Shown: piece after piece, positions 58,443 to 64,000 of the stretch
How positions within the stretch are numbered: the first letter of the stretch is position 1
Layout of the letters: each line of letters begins with the position of its first letter
Origin: Dastarcus helophoroides
Lineage: Eukaryota; Arthropoda; Insecta; Coleoptera; Bothrideridae
Assembly: GCA_028583605.1 (NCBI GenBank)
Contig: CM053334.1
Span: 20,908,118 to 20,972,117, forward strand
Reading direction: 5' to 3'
DNA: 64,000 nucleotides
Translations under genes and position numbers: made by a program
The notes under the pieces: model-generated
Told to the model about the DNA's origin: nothing
The model's database searches: none
Seen by the model: the letters and a program-made list of their open reading frames with translations, nothing else

Positions 58443-60440
58443 CTTGAATAGGTGCCCCATCAGTGTTGCCAACCCTGTCACAGATAAATTCTAATGCACG
58501 AAAAAATTGTAAACGTTAAAAACACAAATTATTAATCTATTTTTTATTTTGTCATTTAAATAATTGTTATTTCTGCGGTGAAATAAAATTTATGACTAAA
58601 AAGAAACTTTTTACTGCGTCATTGTAGAACAAATTGGCGAGACTTTTATTGTTGCCTGATGGATTACTGCAAAAAGGCGCCTCACGACAAATTGAGTGAA
58701 CAAGACGAAGTTTACTAAGGTCATAGCAGGGCTAATAAAAACTGCAGATTGTCAGATTTTGTTTTAAAACCTTTGTAAAAAACGAAAAATCTACATTTAA
58801 AATTGTAGGATTGTCAACAGTGCGCCCCCACAGAAAAATATAATGCGGGGTCCCTGATGCATCCACAGATTTAATACTAACCTTGTTGCCCGATGGGTTA
58901 AACTTTCGCAAAAGGTGATTAAATAGTAAGATCGCACAGGAACGGAATCCTGATTAGATGTTCGCATCAGAAATTCAAATTCAGAATTCTGGTACTAGCC
59001 GTGCACGCATGGATTCCTGACTAGGTTTGACGTTTCATAGAAATGTATGCTCCAAGCTGAATTTCAGAATCGGAAACCTAACCGGGGAGCCCTGTGTATA
59101 GGTCGACCTATTAATAAATGGTAAACACTATTTTGTCGAGTATGTCGACTCAGGAATTTGCTTTAAATCAGAAAATACATAAATGAATTTGTCAAGATCT
59201 GTAATCACAGATCACAGATTCATAAAGATAAAGGGGAAACATAGAAGAACAAACAGGAGGAAGCAAACCGAAATGTCTATTTATGGCTCAATTTTGAGCG
59301 ACACCTATCTTTATTGGAAGTACTATGATAATAACCGCGGACGTTGATTGAATAAATTCACGACGAACCATGTATTAAGAAACGTGCATATTTAGGAAGA
59401 TAGAAAATCAGAAAGTTTCAGTTAAAAATTTCAAGATTAAATAATTAAAACTTGAATTCTAATATTAAATTGTTGGCAAAAGACAGAAAATTTGGAGTAA
59501 AAATTCAAGAAGTTTGAACTTGAATTATCGTGATTAAAGTTGAAATATTTAGCTTCTAAATAATAAAAAATTTGAATTTGAAGCTTCAAATTGCGTAAAA
59601 ATTTTTGTTTTTAAATTTCGAGTTCAAAATTTCGACTTTAAAATAAAAATTTAGACTTTTTTTGATATTGGAATTTTGAGATCCATTTTAGGAAAAAATA
59701 TTTAAGAGAAAAGGGCAAATTTCTAGAAAATACAAAAAATGTCTTAAATATTTTTGTTTTCGAAACCTCTTTTTTTAATTTCACTTTTTTGTCGAGATTT
59801 GAAGTCCTAAATTTTTTCCGCTTAAATTTTCAGCTTTCAAGTTGACTTTTTCCAGAAATTTTGAGGTTAAAATCTTGTTATGATCACAATCTACTAGTCT
59901 ACTAGGTTTAAGAAATAAACATTAGTAAATAAACCATTTGCGCTTAGTTGTCTATATTTACAAAACATTTTTTTGCATTACTTTACGGATAGACTACAAA
60001 ATGGTGGCCGAGAAAATACATTTATTGCACTAATTATGGCATCCTCTTTAACTGCTATTCTGTGCCTTTCTATGTTTTCTGTTCTTTTTAGAGAAATATA
60101 CTCTATGACTATCGCACCATATTGTACTTCTTTTCGAGCATTCGATCTCTATTATTAAAATTTGGATTGAGGTATGCTGGATTGAATAAGCACTCAGAGA
60201 GAAATCACCTGATAAAGATCTCTCTACAAGATTTCTGAAAATGTCAAAATTGTCTGTGGTTGATGCTAGTGCCCTAGTGAATTTGTGGTTCACTTCGCGT
60301 TGCCAACCGGTAAAAAATCACCGACTGGAAAGTTTGAAAAAATGGTGTCATGTCATTGACATTTTTTAGGTGACATTTGACATTTATGTGACATTTTGTT
60401 GAAATTTATTATTAAAAATCAAAATGTCAATTCTCGGAGC
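58443..60440. other. Intergenic, no gene seen
   Basis: Between PKNOX and the ZAD-TALE gene. Two weakly similar segments with TTGTTGCC(T/C)GATGG(A/G)TTA lie at about 58651 and 58886. A GTCGAAATTT-family remnant occupies roughly 59400-59880. The promoter of the next gene should be in the last few hundred bases. Confidence 0.45.
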
Positions 60441-60501
60441 GTTCAAGAAAACTTTGTAGGTCGTCGAATCGTGGCTAAATTCCCCGCGTTAAACAGCTCA
60501 A

Positions 60502-62209
60502 ATGGCTATAAAAGTTTGCCGCCTTTGTTTACAAACAATCCAGGGCAAATATTTTGACGTAAACACAGTCGAACCAAGCACTGGGTTTATGCCTTACAGA
60601 GATCAAATTACTACATGTATACCAGAAATGGCAAGTTTTTCGATGGTGTAAAGGGTTTGGTTGTTATTGTGTGTCCTGTTTTAGGCTGTAGATCTTATAC
60701 CTGATTCTCTTATTTGTGCATCTTGTGTGGTATCGTTGAAAGCAGCTTATGATTTTAAAACAAAATGCCTTCAGGTGGAAGAACGAATTCGGTCGCATTT
60801 CGAAAACAAACCACTTGATTCAGAGTATGATTTGTCAGAGTTGGTTATTGATCCTATAATAGTTAAACAGGAGAAAACGGAAGAGGTCGATCTTGGTATA
60901 TTCGAGGGCGAGGAGCCTGAATTGTGTATTGTGAAAAAAGAAAGTGAAGCGCTTGAATGCGATCCTCTTAGCACCGATACTTTGCTTAAGAGGGTTTTGG
61001 AGAGGCCGATACTGTGTTTACATGACAAGGCACATTTGACAAATAGTTCAAATGGACAAAATCATGGTAGCTCAGAATATATTTGTAATTTTTGTAATCA
61101 AACATTTTTAAGTTTGCAAGTTTTAAGAAGACACAATTCCTCATGTAATAAAGCTAGAGGTAAGGCTTCTGCACTAATGTTCCTCATATTTAGCTTTAAT
61201 CCTGACCAAGGGCAAAAAAATACAAGTTTTTGGACAGGGAGCAACATATTTGAGCAAAATCTCAAGAGTCTGAGTATATTGGGAACAGTACCAATACTAG
61301 CGGTTTTTTGAACACTTTATAGTTGTCAGAATTTTTAATTTTTTGTAAAGTTGTAAACATGAGAATTTAACATTTTTTTGATTATTTTAAAGTTTTTTTT
61401 TTTTAAATTAATAACAGTTTCGAATTTAATATCAAAATTTCCAGGTATTTTTATTTTGTTATTTTTAAAAAAAAACCCTCGTTTTTCCGGGTTTATTTTA
61501 ATTTTTCTTTTTTTCTTAAAGAATCGATTTGGACTTTCAAAAAATTTCGATCTTAGTTTTAAAATTTCTTGACTCTTTTGTACAAATTGCGAGTTTTTTG
61601 ATTCGTTTGAGATCGAAATTTCCAATAAAAAATGGAAACTGTTTCAAAGTCCAAAATTCAAATGGAAACTCAAAATTTCTAAAAAAAAAGTCCAATCGCT
61701 TAAAAGAAATCGAATTTTCGAGTTTAAAATCGAACTGTCGAGTTAAAAATCCAACTGTCGAGTGCAAAATCGAACTTTCGAGTTCAAAATCGAAATTTCT
61801 AGTTTTAAATTGAGATTTCAACAGCGAAGCGTATATGAACACTTTGATTATAGGTAAACCTTCGCAACAAATCTTAACAAGAAGGCCTCATCTACCATTA
61901 AAAGCGAAAAACCACTTGACACAGTGGTTGTTCAACCATAGCGATGTAAGTCATTGTGACTGCATTCATTTTTCCAAGCTAGAAAAGAATGTTAACTTTC
62001 AGCACCCCTACCCGACAGAGTATGAGAAACAAACACTTATGAAGGAAACCAATCTTACGCTGCTACAAGTGGAAAATTGGTTTATAAATGCGAGAAGAAG
62101 AATTTTGCAGGATTTTAACAACAGAAGGAAGAAATATTCAAGGACAAAAGTAGCCACGAAATCTGAACCTCAAGTTGTCGATTCCGTCAGCCTCACTTAC
62201 ACAGGATAA
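60502..62209 (+). CDS. ZAD + C2HC finger + TALE homeodomain protein
   Basis: Four exons, 60502-60630, 60685-61159, 61854-61945 and 62003-62209 (stop TAA), join in frame into 300 residues. Residues 3-85 form a ZAD dimerisation domain (KVCRLCLQTI with C6/C9; LICASC with C54/C57, then VSLKAAYDFKTKC). 96-129 is acidic with two sumoylation-type motifs (VKQE 103-106, VKKE 126-129). One C2HC finger uses C177, C180, H193 and C197. About 211-269 is a TALE homeodomain with HPYP at 233-236 and [12 protein letters not shown] (256-267). Closest in sequence to PKNOX ([28 protein letters not shown]). An intron splits the homeodomain between D232 and H233 in phase 0, exactly as in PKNOX upstream. Intron 1 (54 bp) uses a GC donor (ATG|GCAAGT); a GT alternative would leave only 36 bp. 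No MEIS blocks remain. Likely a nuclear DNA-binding factor; targets unknown. The exon 2/3 join is inferred from phase and splice sites. Confidence 0.82.
61340..61825. repeat. Short-repeat tract in ZAD-TALE intron 2
   Basis: The 694-bp intron between finger and homeodomain exons (61160-61853) is mostly T-rich then GTCGAAATTT-family units (repeated TCGAGTT(C/T)AAAATCGAA at 61715-61800). Confidence 0.7.
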
Positions 62210-63335
62210 TTACGACAGTTTTGGGCAGTTTAATTGTGGAATTTGCCGTATTTGTGTATTCTTATTATTGTACAAATGTTGTTACATTGAAGGTATTTTT
62301 ATGACAAATTGACTTGCATAGCAACGAAAAATTTAATTTATTTTTTATTTTTACACCTTTTTTTTTTATTTATGTGGAAGCTTTATGAATTCAAATTATT
62401 TGAGTAAAACGTATTTTTCATGATTTGGTGCTACAAATCAATTTCAGTTAGTCTGTATCTATCTGCAAGTCTAACTTTAATCTCAATTGTAAAATTACTG
62501 AATTTTTAACTTTTTAAGAAATTTCTTGTATCGTTTTATATCTTAAGCAATTCCAATTGAAGCCAACTGTGTAATCTGGTTGTTGGTTAAAGTTTTGTAC
62601 AAATTATAAATGTAATTTCTAATTTAGATATGATTTACACTACATTATATGTACTAGTTAGTTTTATTCTGATTTTGAGGTTGAAACCTCGTTTTGTGTA
62701 AACAAGTAAAGTGTTGTAATTTTAAGAATTTTCTAAATAATTTTATTGAATTTTAGTTTATTTACATTTATATTATTGTTTTTTAATTATTATATATTTA
62801 TTTTTAGTTATAAAATATTTCTAAGTGAAGATGTTTTATTTGCCATTTCTAATGAAAATGATAGCAAAATTGGCATAGACATAAACTGCTGTTAAGTAAG
62901 TTTGATTTTGGAGAACAATTAATATTTCGAGATTAAGACCGAACTTTGAAGGAACAAAATAAAATATCTATAATTAGAAAAAGTCAAAAAAACTCGAATG
63001 TATGAGATCAAAATTAAAAAAAGGAAGCAAAACCTAGTTTGGATATTTTGAAACAAAGTGACATTAGTATAAAAACTTCTCAAACTTGTGAGATAATACG
63101 TTACGTTTAGAAACATAAAATATTGAAAATTATTAGAAAAAGATATCCAAGCTTGAAATGAAAATTCTATAAATTATTCTCATTTGCAGAAGTCTCAATT
63201 TAGGTAGAAATTGAAAATAAACATGCTGATGCGGTGGTTATATTTTTTATTAATTTTTTCAAACCTGACCAGAGAGATAACTAAAATTCGATACACGTAT
63301 TTAAATAATATAAAACTGGTTGATATTTTAATTGA
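62210..63335 (+). other. 3' UTR and flank of the ZAD-TALE gene
   Basis: No further exon. Very AT-rich, with several near-consensus poly(A) signals. Weak GTCGAAATTT-family traces at about 62930-63030. Confidence 0.45.
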
Positions 63336-63337
63336 TA

Positions 63338-63593
63338 CAGTAGACTCCCGCTAAAGTTGCGCTCACCGTACTGGATCGACCGTTAAAGTTGCTACTCTCC
63401 GTTATTCCAACCATTGTCGAAAAACATGTACGTTTTATTGCTCCTTGCGCGGTTCAGTGGGTTATTCAAAAGTGGCGCTAAAACTCGGAACTACAAATCA
63501 TTGTTCGAATATTAGAGTGGGAGAATATCCGCGCAACTTCAATGATCGTATTCTGACAATTTTAACGGGCGCAACTTTAACGGGAGTCGACTG
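63338..63593. mobile_element. Pogo-like MITE with TA target duplication
   Basis: A 256-bp unit with 25-bp inverted ends differing at two positions: CAGTAGACTCCCGCTAAAGT at the left against CAGTCGACTCCCGTTAAAGT read inward from the right. TA flanks both ends (63336-63337 and 63594-63595). Ends and duplication fit pogo/Tigger-type non-autonomous elements. Non-coding. Confidence 0.85.
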
Positions 63594-63604
63594 TACCTTG
63601 TAAA

Positions 63605-64000
63605 AATAAGAAGAAATGCCACCTCGAACTATCACCTGTTACGCATTTCTGTGTACCCAAAACTTTTCTCAATAAATATGCTCTGTAGTCTTTACAAATT
63701 CGTGATTTAGCAGGAAGAAGAAGAATCTATGATCAATAAACGTGATGTTGCCAGAAAATTCGACACATCTATTTAGTTAATATAAAAATATTAATTAATA
63801 CGTTATAAGAATAGATACCAACCTGAACTGTCACCTGTTAGGTATTTTTGAGTACCTACAACTTTTATTTCCCAGTAAAATGTGCTCTATGGTCTTCACA
63901 GAATTGTAATCTGGAAAGAGTAAGAGAAATCTATGAGTTATAGATTAGTGTATGATTAAGAAATGTGGCATTGTCAGAGAATTAGACTTACTTATTTAGA
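63605..64000 (+). repeat. ~195-bp diverged tandem repeat, runs off the window
   Basis: Two related units start at about 63620 and 63820. Both contain GAACT(A/G)TCACCTGTTA, a GAGTACC/GTGTACCC...ACTTTT segment, (A/T)TGCTCT(G/A)T(A/G)GTCTT and an AAATCTATGA/GAATCTATGA segment. The second copy is cut by the window end, so the array may continue. Non-coding. Confidence 0.7.

Noticed and set aside
60727..61311. Single-exon ZAD protein ending at 61311
   Set aside because: The frame only reads through a good donor (GAG|GTAAGG) into intron sequence; the phase-1 acceptor at 61854 joins it to the homeodomain. A minor intron-retained form remains possible.

Overview
The window is animal nuclear DNA, most likely from an insect. 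Genes are split by short GT-AG introns, DNA is AT-rich, Ty3/gypsy and hAT elements are present, and one gene has an arthropod-type ZAD zinc-finger domain. A PKNOX/Prep gene separate from a hth/Meis type argues against Drosophila. A beetle or similar holometabolous insect would fit, but the species cannot be named from sequence alone.

From left to right: 0-6.5 kb is AT-rich repeat and relic DNA. 6.76-15.15 kb holds the last six exons of a RILP-like (Rab effector) gene on +; its 7 kb fifth intron holds a broken Ty3/gypsy element in antisense. 17.88-18.38 kb is TRAP-delta (SSR4) on -. 19.69-24.13 kb is a nine-exon GlcNAc-1-phosphotransferase alpha/beta (GNPTAB) gene on +. 24.85-37.47 kb is transposon territory: a 6.08 kb hAT-like element with an exact 8-bp target duplication and a second hAT nested in it, then a decayed autonomous hAT that has taken a solo LTR. 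41.33-42.80 kb is an intronless CD36/SCRB-family receptor on -, with a frame break near its N-terminus. 44.3-55.3 kb is PKNOX on +, with a probable non-coding first exon and a 9 kb first intron. 60.50-62.21 kb is a second TALE homeobox gene on +.

The most striking item is that second gene. Four exons join in frame into 300 codons that encode an N-terminal ZAD, one C2HC finger and a PKNOX-like TALE homeodomain. Its homeodomain is cut by an intron at the same site and phase as in the PKNOX gene 5 kb upstream. This looks like a tandem PKNOX homeobox copy captured by a ZAD zinc-finger gene. I do not know of a described ZAD-homeodomain protein.

The second theme is a degenerate short repeat, roughly AAAAAGTCGAAATTTCGAG with the 12-bp palindrome TCGAAATTTCGA at its core. 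It fills at least nine separate tracts, in introns of four genes, between genes, and as the main body of the 6 kb hAT-like element. Several MITE families, a Penelope-like repeat with a hammerhead-like motif, and local tandem duplications make up the rest. Apart from the two TALE genes, the genes are unrelated housekeeping or signalling genes: ER translocation, lysosomal enzyme tagging, lysosomal/Rab trafficking and a lipid/scavenger receptor. I see no operon-like logic.
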